From positions 545,162-600,838 of the forward strand of contig NZ_LIGI01000001.1 in assembly GCF_001273955.1 (NCBI RefSeq): a stretch of DNA of 55,677 nt, in the 5' to 3' direction. Both the position numbers and the translations under genes were made by a program. Source of the DNA: Bacillus sp. FJAT-27245. Its GTDB lineage: Bacteria > Bacillota > Bacilli > Bacillales > Cytobacillaceae. The notes beneath the pieces were generated by a model, which saw only the letters and a program-made list of their open reading frames with translations, was not told the origin of the DNA and searched no databases. Numbering within the stretch: the stretch's first letter is position 1; every line of letters starts with the position of its first letter. Below are positions 1 through 8,946 of the stretch, one piece after another.

Positions 1-83
1 CCTGCCACATTTTCAAAATCAAATTCTTCTTCAAAGTTTCTCCTGTGGCATTTGTTTCTGTGACCTGAAAAATTGCGTCCCAT
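1..83 (-). CDS. Small protein, N-terminal part only (runs off left edge)
   Basis: An ATG at 83 opens a frame that stays open to the window edge, reading about 27 residues (begins MGRNFSGHRNKCHRRNFEEE). A very strong ribosome binding site (TGGAGGGAGGG, about 91-100) sits just upstream. The peptide is rich in Arg, Asn, Glu and Phe with one Cys, a composition often seen in small spore-coat-type proteins, but I do not recognise a family. A mother-cell-type sporulation promoter lies upstream (114-141). The gene is divergent from the DUF5658 gene. The coding call rests on the ribosome binding site and the promoter; any function is inference. Confidence 0.5.
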   Translation of the reverse strand, partial: MGRNFSGHRNKCHRRNFEEEFDFENVA

Positions 84-113
84 ATTTTTCCCTCCCTCCA
101 TCGTTTGTTGGAA

Positions 114-141
114 TATACTATGCATCTTTTGTACAAGCTGT
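114..141 (-). promoter_or_regulatory. Sigma-K-like sporulation promoter
   Basis: Read on the minus strand, ACA (141-139), a 16-nt spacer and CATAGTATA (122-114) match the sigma-K pattern (AC near -35, CATAnnnTA at -10). It lies about 30 nt upstream of the start codon of the small gene leaving the left edge. Sigma-E promoters look similar and cannot be excluded. Confidence 0.45.
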
Positions 142-246
142 ATGGGGCATGTACCTTTTTTATTTAAAATGGGCGCCCATTTCTCCTGAATATAAATTAA
201 AAGGAATAATTGGCTTTACCATTGGAGTAACCTTTCATAAAGGGCA

Positions 247-549
247 ATGAGGGGGAGGATGATGATAAAATGGATTTACCTTTTGGCAGCCTTGAATTTT
301 CTGGACGGTATCGCGACATATGCAGGTATGAAAGCACTCCTGTTTAATGAAGCTAACCCATTGTTAGCGGGGATGCCTCCCGGGGCTATCCTATTCTTGA
401 AGCTGGCGTTAAGCCTGGCCATTCTCTTACTGGTGAGGAAGGCCAATGTGACCAAGCCAATCTTTAAAATTTTCGTTGCGGTTGGAAATGGAGTGTATCT
501 TCTAATTGCAGCTATGCATCTCTATTGGCTTTCAATCCTTATCGTATGA
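247..549 (+). CDS. DUF5658 family small membrane protein
   Basis: A protein of about 100 residues with three hydrophobic stretches (roughly residues 8-28, 46-63 and 71-97), which resembles the DUF5658 family of small integral membrane proteins of unknown function. The conserved-looking features are an Asn-Phe-Leu-Asp motif in the first segment and Asn-Glu-Ala-Asn-Pro before the second. The start is ambiguous. The ATG at 247 has only a weak AAAGGG in front, while GGGGGAGG (251-258) would serve ATG 262 with a short spacer; starting at 262 loses only five residues. No partner gene is evident. Function unknown. Confidence 0.7.
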   Translation: MRGRMMIKWIYLLAALNFLDGIATYAGMKALLFNEANPLLAGMPPGAILFLKLALSLAILLLVRKANVTKPIFKIFVAVGNGVYLLIAAMHLYWLSILIV

Positions 550-1842
550 AAAAGAACTGCCGGGAATAGCGAGCAATTCAATTTTTAGCCATTCGAAAAT
601 AGGAGAAACTTACTCTTTCCTACTACTATAGAAGGGAGTCGTTTTAGATGGGTTGTCAGAGAAAGCTTCCCGAAAGAAGGATCAAGCATGTATCCCGTTA
701 TAGAAGCATAACAACGGAGCATATATTAAAACTATAAAAATTTATTAGCTTACTATGGTCAATGGAAGAATGTGAAGAAGGGGCATGTGTCTGGCTTGCT
801 AATTTCGCTTGCGTGTAAGTAGAAATTATTAGAAATAAAGGTTTGAGGTTCGTAAAATTGCAGGGTGCAGGTAGGATTATAATGGCAGGAATTATTACAG
901 CCAAAAAATATAGTGATGAAATACTGATTAACCACCGATGCTTACCGGCATTAGGTGGTTTTTAATTGGATTGTTTAGTTATATTCCCCAATTCGGGTAA
1001 TTTAATTGAAGCTTGCCATTTGGCTGATTGCAGCCAAAAGTGCTTAACAGCTTAAAACTAAATCCAACAAATTAACAATTGTTAAAAAATTGTGGATGCA
1101 AAAACTAGAAATTCCGTTAGAAATTCATGGCTGGAGAGATAGGGAAAAAGATTCAGAGGAAAAAGGTGCTTCAATTTCATTTAGGACGAGAATAAAAATT
1201 CTTCCACCTTTAAGTGCCTAATTAAAGCTCCCTTTAACGAGAATAGCCAAAGAAGCTGCATGGTTCAAATAACGGAGAGGTTCTTTTGTACTATATTAAC
1301 CTTCGACAGTAAAAGTAACTTTTTCCTAATTAACTTTTTAATAACTTCCTGTATTTAATTACAAACCTTCTTATTTCAATCCCTTTGATAATAGAACTAA
1401 CTAAATAGCTCGGAAGTAAAAATTTATGGCGAAAGAGGAAGAATTTCTTTCAGGGAAAAATAGAATTCAAATTCCTGTAACTGTAACAATTGAGGGTAAT
1501 TTTTCCTATTTTTATTACTTAACTTTAAAATTAAAAGTAGATTTTAAGAGGTTATTTTTTCTGTTATCTCTGAAATATCAGAAAAAAGCAACATTTTTGT
1601 TAGAATTTCGTTAAACCTTGGTGGAATTATTATGTTGACTGCAGCTAATTTTTCAAAAAAACATAGTTTTTAATAGGAATATCACTTATAACTAGCTGTT
1701 CAACTATAAAAATCAGAGTCTTTCGTTATTCGAATATGTTTGATAATTGTTAATCTTTTTTTAGCGAAACGAGAGTATTTTCCAAGGGAATATATGTTAT
1801 AAATACTATAGAAGTATCGCAATTTTCCAATAAGTACAAAAA
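550..1842. other. AT-rich intergenic stretch without a convincing gene
   Basis: About 1.3 kb, clearly AT-richer than the flanks. A 29-codon frame at 648-737 (ATG after GAAGGGAG) and a 62-codon frame at 1426-1614 exist, but neither has a recognisable product and the second has no ribosome binding site. One hairpin with a T-run lies at 930-963. The right part precedes the SLH gene and may be its long promoter and leader region. I could not place a confident -35/-10 pair. Confidence 0.6.
930..963 (+). terminator. Rho-independent terminator-like hairpin
   Basis: AACCACC (930-936) pairs with GGTGGTT (954-960), with an inner ATGC/GCAT stem, followed by T's. No clear gene lies upstream on the plus strand, so it may end a small transcript from about 650-930 or mark a decayed gene. 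Confidence 0.5.
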
Positions 1843-1847
1843 ATGTT

Positions 1848-1858
1848 AAAAAGGAGGG
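1848..1858 (+). promoter_or_regulatory. Orphan Shine-Dalgarno in SLH-gene leader (STAB-SD-like)
   Basis: AAAAAGGAGGG is a near-perfect anti-16S match, but no ATG, GTG or TTG follows at a usable distance; the next bases are CTCGTAACTTTAAC. The true ribosome binding site of the SLH gene is about 60 nt further on (1909-1917). Orphan SDs of this kind protect the 5' end of some highly expressed Bacillus mRNAs, such as cry3A. The role here is inference. Confidence 0.4.
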
Positions 1859-1926
1859 CTCGTAACTTTAACCGAAAACACTATCAAGATAAAGAAAAAG
1901 ATATTCAAGAGAGGGGAAACCACAAA

Positions 1927-3144
1927 ATGAATTTTAAGAAGTTGCTTGTAGTCGGAGCGTTATCCTGCTCCCTGGTCTTACCTAGCTTCGCAGTAGTGAA
2001 CAATGCCTACGCAGTGGAATTTGCCGATACGTCGGGTTCCCAGAGCGAAACATCCATTAACAAGTTAGTTTCCCTGGGAGTCATGAAAAACCCTGGTGAT
2101 GTATTTGATGCAGAAGGTGAGCTGACAAGGCTCGATTTCGCATACATGGTCAACCAGGTCATGTCTTTGGGCACCGGCAAGAAAGTTGCTTTCAAGGATT
2201 TGTCTTCAAAGAACTCCAATTATACGAATACTCTTAAATTGGTAAATAACGGCTACCTATCCGTAAGCAATGGGAACGTTCACCCGCAAAATGGTGTTAC
2301 ATATGCGGAAATGAGCAAAGCATTGGCACAGGGCTTGGGCTTGAAAAAGGGCTGGACAAACCGCCCGATCGATTTCTTATTCTACCTGGTCCGCAAAGAT
2401 GTCCTTGATATCGATGTCGACCTTGATGAAGTAGTAACAAGGGAAGCAGCCGCGGTTGCGTTTGACAAGTTCATCACTCTTAAAGGAAACTTCGAGACTG
2501 ATAATGGCGTAGTCGTAGCTGTTACGGACAAAGGCTTCTCGTTGAATAACGGTTCCGACACAACTGACTACACATTTGCGTCAAACGCTTCTTTGTTTGT
2601 AGGTGACCAGGCTGTGACAGCAGAGGATGTCCAAATTGGAAGCCCAGCTACAGTCATCCTCAACAAAAAAGGCCAGGCTGCCTTCTATGGCGGTGAAATC
2701 CTTGATGCTGAAGAAGGCGCGCTGAAGCTGACAAATGCAAAGTGGAACCTTGGTTCATTCACAAAAGATGTAAACCTTAATGCATTTGTTGCATCCCTGC
2801 CAAACAGCCCTACTCAGGAATTCTCCATCAAGTTAATCGATGAGTACCTGAAGAATGGTGCGGAATTCGGTGCACAGGCATTCTTTACGAAGGATGATGA
2901 AGTAACAGCGATCTACCCTTACATTACAAAGGTGAATAAGAAAGATATCACAGTAGACGGAAAGAAGTTGACGGTCGTTCTAAATGCTTCCTATAAAGAA
3001 ACATTAACGATCAACGACGAAGTAAAAGTTACCCTTGACGGCAAGGAAGCAAAGCTTGAAGACCTGAAAGGAAAACTGGAAGCAACTATCACTGCTGAAA
3101 AGTTTGGTTCAGTATTAACGATTGACGCAACGACGAAAAAATAA
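1927..3144 (+). CDS. Exported S-layer-homology (SLH) domain protein
   Basis: A 405-residue secreted protein. The chosen ATG (1927) follows GAGAGGGG and opens a signal peptide: Met-Asn-Phe-Lys-Lys, a hydrophobic core, and an AYA cleavage-type end near residue 30. An upstream ATG at 1843 would put 28 charged residues before the signal and is rejected. Residues about 31-170 hold three divergent SLH-like repeats, each with a helix, a Gly-Val/Tyr turn and a TRLDFAYM, TYAEMSKAL or TREAAAVAF-like end. The rest is beta-rich and of unknown fold. SLH domains bind pyruvylated secondary cell-wall polymer, so the protein should be wall-attached. It ends 16 nt before the substrate-binding protein gene, so the two are probably co-transcribed. 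It may be a wall anchor or scaffold for that transporter; this is inference. Confidence 0.8.
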   Translation: MNFKKLLVVGALSCSLVLPSFAVVNNAYAVEFADTSGSQSETSINKLVSLGVMKNPGDVFDAEGELTRLDFAYMVNQVMSLGTGKKVAFKDLSSKNSNYTNTLKLVNNGYLSVSNGNVHPQNGVTYAEMSKALAQGLGLKKGWTNRPIDFLFYLVRKDVLDIDVDLDEVVTREAAAVAFDKFITLKGNFETDNGVVVAVTDKGFSLNNGSDTTDYTFASNASLFVGDQAVTAEDVQIGSPATVILNKKGQAAFYGGEILDAEEGALKLTNAKWNLGSFTKDVNLNAFVASLPNSPTQEFSIKLIDEYLKNGAEFGAQAFFTKDDEVTAIYPYITKVNKKDITVDGKKLTVVLNASYKETLTINDEVKVTLDGKEAKLEDLKGKLEATITAEKFGSVLTIDATTKK

Positions 3145-3160
3145 TTGAGGGGGAATCAAC

Positions 3161-4768
3161 TTGTTCAAGAAGTTTAAAACACTATTTCTATCAGGAATAG
3201 CTTTGATCCTGATCTTGTCGACATTTGCGGCGCCTGCCGATGCGGCAGCCCGTAAAGGCTTCGATCCGAAGAAAGTCGGGGGCAAACTTGTATTCAGTAC
3301 ATTCGCTGATGCGACACGCCTGACACCTGGAACGACTAGCGACGCTGTATCCAACCGCCTACAAGGCATGATGTTTGATGGACTGGTATCTGCTGACATC
3401 AAAAACAATATCATCCCTAGCCTTGCAACAAGCTGGAAAGTCGAAAACAATACGAAGAAATACACTTTCAACCTGCGCAAGGATGTTAAGTTCCATGATG
3501 GCAAGCCATTGACTGCGGATGACGTTGTATTCACATATCAAATGCTGATGCATAAAGATTCCATCAACCCATACAAGGGTACTATTTCCATGATTGACAA
3601 GGTTTCGGCAAAAGACAAATACACAGTTGTATTTGATTTGAAGGATCCTTCACCGTTGTTCCTATATGCAATTAGCTTTTCTATTATTCCGAAGCATAAA
3701 TTCCCTAATGGAGTTAAGAGCTTTAACGACTCAAGCTTCCACCGCAACCCTGTTGGTTCCGGACCGTTCAAATTCAAAGAGTGGAAAACAGCCCAGCGCG
3801 TTGTACTTGTTGCAAACAAGGACTACTGGGATGGCCGCCCTTATATGGATCAGGTCACAATGAAAATCCTTCCGGATGCGAACGTTGAAGTTGTTAACCT
3901 TCTGAAGTATCAGGTAGATTTCGTTGAATCAGTCAACCCGAAAAGTGTTGCAACGGTCCAAAAGAACAAAAACCTGAAAATTGTTAAGTATGACCAGGGC
4001 CGTTACGACTACATCGGCTTGAACCAGAAAGATCCATTGTTTGCTGATATGAAAGTACGCCAGGCGTTGTCTTTTGGCCTTAACCGCCAGGCAATCGTCA
4101 ACACAGTTCTATTGAAGAATGCCCAGCTTGCTAGTGGGCCAATCCATCCGATGGAAGCACAATACAACAAAAATATTAAACCACTTGCTTACGATGTAAA
4201 GAAAGCGAATGACCTTCTCGATGATGCCGGCTGGAAAATGGGTTCAAGCGGTTTCCGCGAAAAGGGCGGCAAGGTTATGGAAATTACCCTGACTTACAAC
4301 AACGGTAACAAAGTCCGTGAAGACATCGCCAAGATGGCCCAGCAGGATTGGAAGAAGATTGGCGTAAAAACGACTATCCGTTCTTACGACTTCTCAATCT
4401 GGCTCGAGAAAATCGACTCAGGCGAAGTAACTGCACACGTTAGCGCATGGAATCTTGGAAATAACCCTGACAAGTATGGCCTATGGCATTCAGGCCAAAT
4501 CCCGTCCAACAACAACCAAGGCGTTAAAGATGCGCGCGTTGACAAAATCTTGGAAGATTTCCGTAAAGAGCCTAATGCCGCAAAGCGTAACACCCTTTAC
4601 CATGAGCTGCACAAAATCCTGAACGACAACGCACACAGCCTGTGGCTGCACCATCCAAAAGGATTCGCGGGCATGCACAAAGACTTGGCTGGCGTTAAAT
4701 TCTCACTTTATTCCCGTTACTTCAATATAGAAGACTGGTACTGGAATGATCCTAAGAAGAGGAAATAG
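3161..4768 (+). CDS. Peptide-type ABC transporter substrate-binding protein without lipobox
   Basis: A 535-residue SBP_bac_5 (OppA/DppA/NikA class) binding protein that would capture peptides or a related solute for the permease encoded downstream. The TTG start (3161) follows GAGGGGGA at good spacing. The N-terminus is a classical signal peptide ending APADAAA, cut by signal peptidase I. There is no lipobox cysteine, and I see no cysteine in the whole protein, unlike most Gram-positive binding proteins. Family signatures include the TFNLRKDVKFHDGKPLTADD region near residues 104-123 and a GSGPFKF turn. The gene directly follows the SLH gene and is separated from the permease genes by a hairpin. 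The product would be soluble in the wall zone unless held by a partner. Opp, App and Dpp subfamilies cannot be told apart by eye. Confidence 0.88.
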   Translation: MFKKFKTLFLSGIALILILSTFAAPADAAARKGFDPKKVGGKLVFSTFADATRLTPGTTSDAVSNRLQGMMFDGLVSADIKNNIIPSLATSWKVENNTKKYTFNLRKDVKFHDGKPLTADDVVFTYQMLMHKDSINPYKGTISMIDKVSAKDKYTVVFDLKDPSPLFLYAISFSIIPKHKFPNGVKSFNDSSFHRNPVGSGPFKFKEWKTAQRVVLVANKDYWDGRPYMDQVTMKILPDANVEVVNLLKYQVDFVESVNPKSVATVQKNKNLKIVKYDQGRYDYIGLNQKDPLFADMKVRQALSFGLNRQAIVNTVLLKNAQLASGPIHPMEAQYNKNIKPLAYDVKKANDLLDDAGWKMGSSGFREKGGKVMEITLTYNNGNKVREDIAKMAQQDWKKIGVKTTIRSYDFSIWLEKIDSGEVTAHVSAWNLGNNPDKYGLWHSGQIPSNNNQGVKDARVDKILEDFRKEPNAAKRNTLYHELHKILNDNAHSLWLHHPKGFAGMHKDLAGVKFSLYSRYFNIEDWYWNDPKKRK

Positions 4769-4843
4769 TAAAGTACTTGGCCAACAGCCAATTGGCACCA
4801 ATTGAAATTTAAGCATAATAACTAGAAATGACCTGACATAAGC

Positions 4844-4883
4844 AGCCGTAGGTGACAGTCTAGTCCCTACGGCTCTTATTCTT
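4844..4883 (+). terminator. Intra-operon attenuator hairpin
   Basis: AGCCGTAGG (4844-4852) pairs perfectly with CCTACGGCT (4866-4874) over a 13-nt loop, followed by CTTATTCTT. Located between the binding-protein and first permease genes, it would let the first two genes be made in excess of the membrane parts. Confidence 0.7.
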
Positions 4884-4934
4884 AAAAGGTTAAATAAATC
4901 ACCATTCGTGCAATGGAAAGTGGGGGAAGTTTAA

Positions 4935-5897
4935 ATGTGGAAGTATATCATACGGCGTAGTCTCCAAGCTATTCCTCTATTAATCATCATCTCAATAATC
5001 TCATTCCTTTTGATGACATTGGCTCCAGGAAGCCCTCTCGATGTATATAGAAGCAGTGAAGGCGCGGATGCCGTCGATACATCAGCGATTGAAGAAAGAT
5101 TAGGCTTAGACAAACCGATTTACATACAGTATCTTATGTGGCTGAAGCTGCTTGTGGTCGACGGGGATCTAGGTTATTCATTCGAGGATGGCCGCCCTGT
5201 AATGGAAAAAATCCTTGAAAGGATACCCGCAACCATGCTCCTGATGGGGGTTGCAATTGTATTTTCGGTTATTCTTGCGGTTCCAATCGGGGTTTATTCG
5301 GCTGTGAAAAAATATTCTCTCTTCGATAACTTTTTCACCTCATTCACCTATGTGGGGATTGCAGTGCCTTCGTTTTATCTGTCTTTGATGGCAATACTAC
5401 TTTTTTCTCTAAAACTTGATTTATTTCCTCCGAGTGACATGATGTCTGTCTATGATCGCTTCGATTTCCTGGACCGCCTGAAGCATCTCATTTTGCCAGC
5501 ATCCGTACTGTGCTTCGGTTTGATAGCCAGCAAGTCCCGTTACATGCGTTCAAGTATGTTGGAAGTCATTAAACAGGACTATGTTAGGACGGCAAGAGCA
5601 AAAGGAGTATCGGAAAACAAGGTTATTTATAAGCACGCATTAAGGAATGCCCTTCTTCCGCTCATTACAATTTTGGGACTTCAGCTGCCTGCCCTATTTG
5701 GCGGAGCATTGTTTGTCGAGCAAATATTTGCATGGCCGGGAATGGGCCGCTTGGCGGTAAATGCCATTTTTATCCGGGACTACCAAATAATCATGGGGAC
5801 AACAATGTTTGCGGGAGTAATGGTTGTTCTGGGGAACCTGCTTGCCGACATCCTTTACGCAATCGTGGACCCACGCATCCAATATGGAAAGAACTAG
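4935..5897 (+). CDS. OppB-type ABC transporter permease
   Basis: A 320-residue inner-membrane permease of the oligopeptide/dipeptide/nickel (BPD_transp_1) family, the first of two channel subunits. It starts at ATG 4935 after GGGGGAAG. It has the typical N-terminal segment (MWKYIIRRSLQAIPLLIIIS), an extracytoplasmic region, then about five further membrane segments. The cytoplasmic EAA loop that contacts the ATPases is visible near residues 214-235 (VRTARAKGVSENKVIYKHAL). The C-terminus has the usual DPRIQYG. The next gene starts 15 nt downstream, so translation is probably linked. Confidence 0.92.
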   Translation: MWKYIIRRSLQAIPLLIIISIISFLLMTLAPGSPLDVYRSSEGADAVDTSAIEERLGLDKPIYIQYLMWLKLLVVDGDLGYSFEDGRPVMEKILERIPATMLLMGVAIVFSVILAVPIGVYSAVKKYSLFDNFFTSFTYVGIAVPSFYLSLMAILLFSLKLDLFPPSDMMSVYDRFDFLDRLKHLILPASVLCFGLIASKSRYMRSSMLEVIKQDYVRTARAKGVSENKVIYKHALRNALLPLITILGLQLPALFGGALFVEQIFAWPGMGRLAVNAIFIRDYQIIMGTTMFAGVMVVLGNLLADILYAIVDPRIQYGKN

Positions 5898-5912
5898 AGG
5901 AGGTAGCCTAAG

Positions 5913-6824
5913 ATGAGCGTCCCAAAATTGGCAGATAATCAAGCAATATTGACCGAGTGGCAGGAGCAGGGAAAAATTGAGACCCGCTCAGCTGCCGTCT
6001 GGAAAAGATTCAAAAAGAATAAATTGGCTGTTATCGGCCTAATCGTTTTTAGCTGTTTAATTTTGATGGCGATACTTGCACCATTAATTGCTCCGCATGA
6101 TCCATACACCAATGTTTATGAAGAAGCGAATCTATCCCCAAGCCTGAAACATCCGTTTGGAACCGATAGCCTTGGCGGGGATGTATTCAGCCGGGCTGTA
6201 TATGGGACAAGGGTATCGTTGACAGTTGCGTTGGCTGCAATGGTGTTCACACTGTTAATTGGCATAACATATGGAGCGGTTGCAGGATATTTTGGCGGTG
6301 CGGTTGATAACGTCATGATGAGGATTGTTGATGCCATTCAGTCAATTCCTTCACTATTTTTGCTGCTTATCATCGCGTCAATTATGGTCCCATCCATCTG
6401 GACGACTGTATTTGTTTTAAGTATCGTTGGCTGGACAGGCATGTCGCGTATTGTCCGCGGCGAAATCCTGACGTTGAAGCAACGGGATTTTGTTGAAGCT
6501 GCCCGGGCCACTGGCGAAGTAAAGCCTAGCATTATTTTCTATCATATCCTGCCAAATGCGATTGCGCCGATTACGGTAATTGCTACTTTGGACATTGCGG
6601 GGAATATCCTGGCTGAAGCTAGCCTTAGCTTCCTTGGGCTCGGAATCCAGGCGCCAACACCAAGCTGGGGCAATATGCTTACCCAGGCTCAGGACTTGTC
6701 GACCTTGATGTTTTATCCATGGGTAGCGATTTTCCCTGGTTTATTAATACTAATATCAGTAATGTCTGTTAACTTTGTCGGAGACGGTTTACGCGACGCT
6801 TTGGATCCGCGTAACAAGAACTAG
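5913..6824 (+). CDS. OppC-type ABC transporter permease
   Basis: A 303-residue second permease subunit with the OppC_N segment ([19 protein letters not shown], about residues 30-48) followed by the BPD_transp_1 domain. A Gly/Asp-rich [15 protein letters not shown] motif (about 76-90) and the EAA loop ([20 protein letters not shown], about 194-213) are typical. The start ATG follows AGAGGAGG at 5895-5902, overlapping the end of the previous gene. It forms a heterodimeric pore with the OppB-type protein. Confidence 0.92.
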   Translation: MSVPKLADNQAILTEWQEQGKIETRSAAVWKRFKKNKLAVIGLIVFSCLILMAILAPLIAPHDPYTNVYEEANLSPSLKHPFGTDSLGGDVFSRAVYGTRVSLTVALAAMVFTLLIGITYGAVAGYFGGAVDNVMMRIVDAIQSIPSLFLLLIIASIMVPSIWTTVFVLSIVGWTGMSRIVRGEILTLKQRDFVEAARATGEVKPSIIFYHILPNAIAPITVIATLDIAGNILAEASLSFLGLGIQAPTPSWGNMLTQAQDLSTLMFYPWVAIFPGLLILISVMSVNFVGDGLRDALDPRNKN

Positions 6825-6838
6825 GGGGGAGGACAAGC

Positions 6839-7840
6839 ATGAGTACAACAGTAACAGAGAAAAAAACTCTTTTGGAAATCAAAAATTTAAAAACCCATTA
6901 TTTCACTGAAGATGGGGTTGTCCCAGCAGTGGATGGCGTTGATTTTAAAATTAAAAAAGGTGAAACACTGGCGATAGTCGGCGAATCCGGTTCCGGAAAA
7001 AGCCAGACTTCATTGTCCATTATCCGCCTTATCCCTTCCCCTCCGGGTAAAATCGTTGCCGGCGAAATCAATTATGACGGGGAAAACCTTTTGGAAAAAA
7101 ACGAGCACGAGATGCGCGAAATCAGGGGAAATAAAATTTCAATGATTTTCCAGGAACCAATGACATCGTTGAACCCGGTTTTCCGCGTTGGCGACCAGAT
7201 TTCCGAGTCTCTTGTTTTGCACCAGGGAATGACCCCGAAACAGGCTATGGAACAATCTATTAAACTATTGAAATTGGTTGGGATTCCCGAGGCTGAACGC
7301 CGTGTCCAGGCATTCCCTCATGAACTGAGCGGCGGGATGAGGCAGCGTGTCATGATTGCGATAGCGCTTGCCTGCAATCCGGAGTTATTAATAGCGGATG
7401 AGCCAACAACAGCATTGGATGTTACAATCCAAAATCAGATTTTGGAACTGATGAAAGACCTTAAAGCGAAGCTGGATACTTCCATTATGCTCATCACGCA
7501 TGACCTAGGGGTAGTAGCGGAAATGGCCGATCGTGTTGTCGTTATGTATTCCGGTCAAATTGTTGAACAAGGCGATGTGTTCACTATTTTTGAAAACCCG
7601 AAACATCCTTATACCGAAGGCCTTCTGAAATCAATGCCGACCCCGGAAAAGAAGCAAGGCCAACTGTATGCGATTGACGGTGTCGTGCCGAATCCATTGA
7701 ATCTTCCGCCAGGGTGCCGTTTTGCACCGCGTTGTGAATATGCAAGGGATTTATGCCGTGCGGAGATGCCGGAAACGGTCGTCATTTCGGAAGAAGAACA
7801 AGTACGCTGCTGGAAATATACTAATCGCTGGGAGGCATAA
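6839..7840 (+). CDS. OppD-type ABC transporter ATP-binding protein
   Basis: A 333-residue cytoplasmic ATPase. Walker A is GESGSGKS at residues 48-55, the signature LSGGMRQR at 163-170 and Walker B LLIADEP at 183-189. The C-terminal oligopeptide-transporter extension carries the [10 protein letters not shown] cysteine motif and a later Cys pair, a proposed Fe-S site in this family. GGGGGAGG overlaps the stop of the OppC-type gene and precedes the ATG. It pairs with the OppF-type ATPase encoded next. Confidence 0.93.
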   Translation: MSTTVTEKKTLLEIKNLKTHYFTEDGVVPAVDGVDFKIKKGETLAIVGESGSGKSQTSLSIIRLIPSPPGKIVAGEINYDGENLLEKNEHEMREIRGNKISMIFQEPMTSLNPVFRVGDQISESLVLHQGMTPKQAMEQSIKLLKLVGIPEAERRVQAFPHELSGGMRQRVMIAIALACNPELLIADEPTTALDVTIQNQILELMKDLKAKLDTSIMLITHDLGVVAEMADRVVVMYSGQIVEQGDVFTIFENPKHPYTEGLLKSMPTPEKKQGQLYAIDGVVPNPLNLPPGCRFAPRCEYARDLCRAEMPETVVISEEEQVRCWKYTNRWEA

Positions 7841-7845
7841 GAAGC

Positions 7846-8865
7846 ATGCTGAATACTATGTTGGAGCAGGAACAAGACACAAATAAAGAGTCTTCAGTCA
7901 TTCTGAGCGCCCGGGGCGTTACAAAACATTTTCCTATTAAAGGCGGCCTGCTTGGACGGGTCCAGGGATATGTAAAGGCTGTTGACGGTGTAAGCCTGGA
8001 TATTTATCGTGGGGAAACACTGGGACTTGTAGGAGAAAGCGGATGTGGCAAGTCGACTATTGGCCGGGTTATGCTGAATTTGCTCGAACCTACTGCCGGC
8101 AGCGTTGAATTTGAAGGCCAAAATATTTTCGACTTATCAAGTGATAAAATGCGCCAGACCCGTAAGGATCTGCAACTTATTTTCCAGGATCCGTACTCCT
8201 CACTCAACCCAAGGCTGAGCGTAGGTGATACAATCGGGCGCGTCCTTAAAATCCACGGCATGAAAGATCCGGGAGAAAGAGAAAAGCGCGTACAGGAATT
8301 GATGGGGATTGTTGGCTTAAGCCCTTACCATATCAGGAGATATCCGCATGAATTCAGCGGCGGCCAAAGGCAGAGGATCGGCATTGCAAGGGCACTTGCA
8401 TTAAACCCGAAATTCCTAGTCCTTGATGAAGCGGTTTCCGCCCTGGACGTTTCAATCCAGGCGCAAATCATCAATCTTCTGGAAGAGCTCCAAAAAGAAA
8501 TGGACCTTACATATTTATTCGTTTCCCATGGATTGAATGTGGTAAGGCATATTAGTAAACGTGTTGGGGTAATGTATTTAGGTAAACTGGTAGAATTGGC
8601 GGACGTTGATGAGCTTTTTGATAATCCCAAGCATCCGTATTCTCTAGCATTGATTTCAGCAAACCCTGTTACGAATCCAAGATTAAGAGATCAGAAGAAT
8701 AGAATTGTCCTTGAAGGGGATGTGCCAAGCCCGATCAACCCACCTTCAGGCTGTTATTTCCATACCAGATGCCCATTTGCCCAGGCCAAATGCCGGGAAG
8801 AAGCACCAGCGTTTGCTAAAGTGGATAACGATCATTTTGTTGCTTGCCATTATCCATTGTCGTAG
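7846..8865 (+). CDS. OppF-type ABC transporter ATP-binding protein
   Basis: A 339-residue partner ATPase. Walker A is GESGCGKS (63-70), the signature FSGGQRQR (170-177) and Walker B FLVLDEAVSALD (about 190-201), with the C-terminal CYFHTRCPFAQAKC cysteine motif. The ATG at 7846 follows GGGAGG at a 9-10 nt spacing; a second in-frame ATG at 7858 is possible. It is the last gene of the SLH/peptide importer operon. No strong terminator follows directly; the next gene has its own promoter at 8872. Confidence 0.93.
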   Translation: MLNTMLEQEQDTNKESSVILSARGVTKHFPIKGGLLGRVQGYVKAVDGVSLDIYRGETLGLVGESGCGKSTIGRVMLNLLEPTAGSVEFEGQNIFDLSSDKMRQTRKDLQLIFQDPYSSLNPRLSVGDTIGRVLKIHGMKDPGEREKRVQELMGIVGLSPYHIRRYPHEFSGGQRQRIGIARALALNPKFLVLDEAVSALDVSIQAQIINLLEELQKEMDLTYLFVSHGLNVVRHISKRVGVMYLGKLVELADVDELFDNPKHPYSLALISANPVTNPRLRDQKNRIVLEGDVPSPINPPSGCYFHTRCPFAQAKCREEAPAFAKVDNDHFVACHYPLS

Positions 8866-8871
8866 GTAATA

Positions 8872-8900
8872 TTTACCGCCATCAAAGCAACTGCTATAAT
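8872..8900 (+). promoter_or_regulatory. Sigma-A promoter of the orphan response regulator
   Basis: TTTACC (8872-8877), a 17-nt spacer and a perfect TATAAT (8895-8900) preceded by TGC, an extended -10. It lies about 45 nt before the regulator start. This shows the regulator is expressed independently of the transporter operon. Confidence 0.75.
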
Positions 8901-8946
8901 AATAAAAAGGCCAATCTGCCTTTAGTGCTGTTTGGGGGCGTACTAA

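Noticed and set aside
227-240. 14-mer GTAACCTTTCATAA shared with the region before the DUF1540 gene (18717-18730)
   Set aside because: A few exact 14-mer repeats are expected by chance in 55 kb, and no known promoter pattern fits.
883-969. 28-codon frame running through the 930-963 hairpin
   Set aside because: No ribosome binding site, and the end of the frame is made of the terminator itself.
1426-1614. 62-codon plus-strand frame in the AT-rich gap
   Set aside because: No ribosome binding site, low-complexity Lys/Phe/Leu product, no family resemblance.
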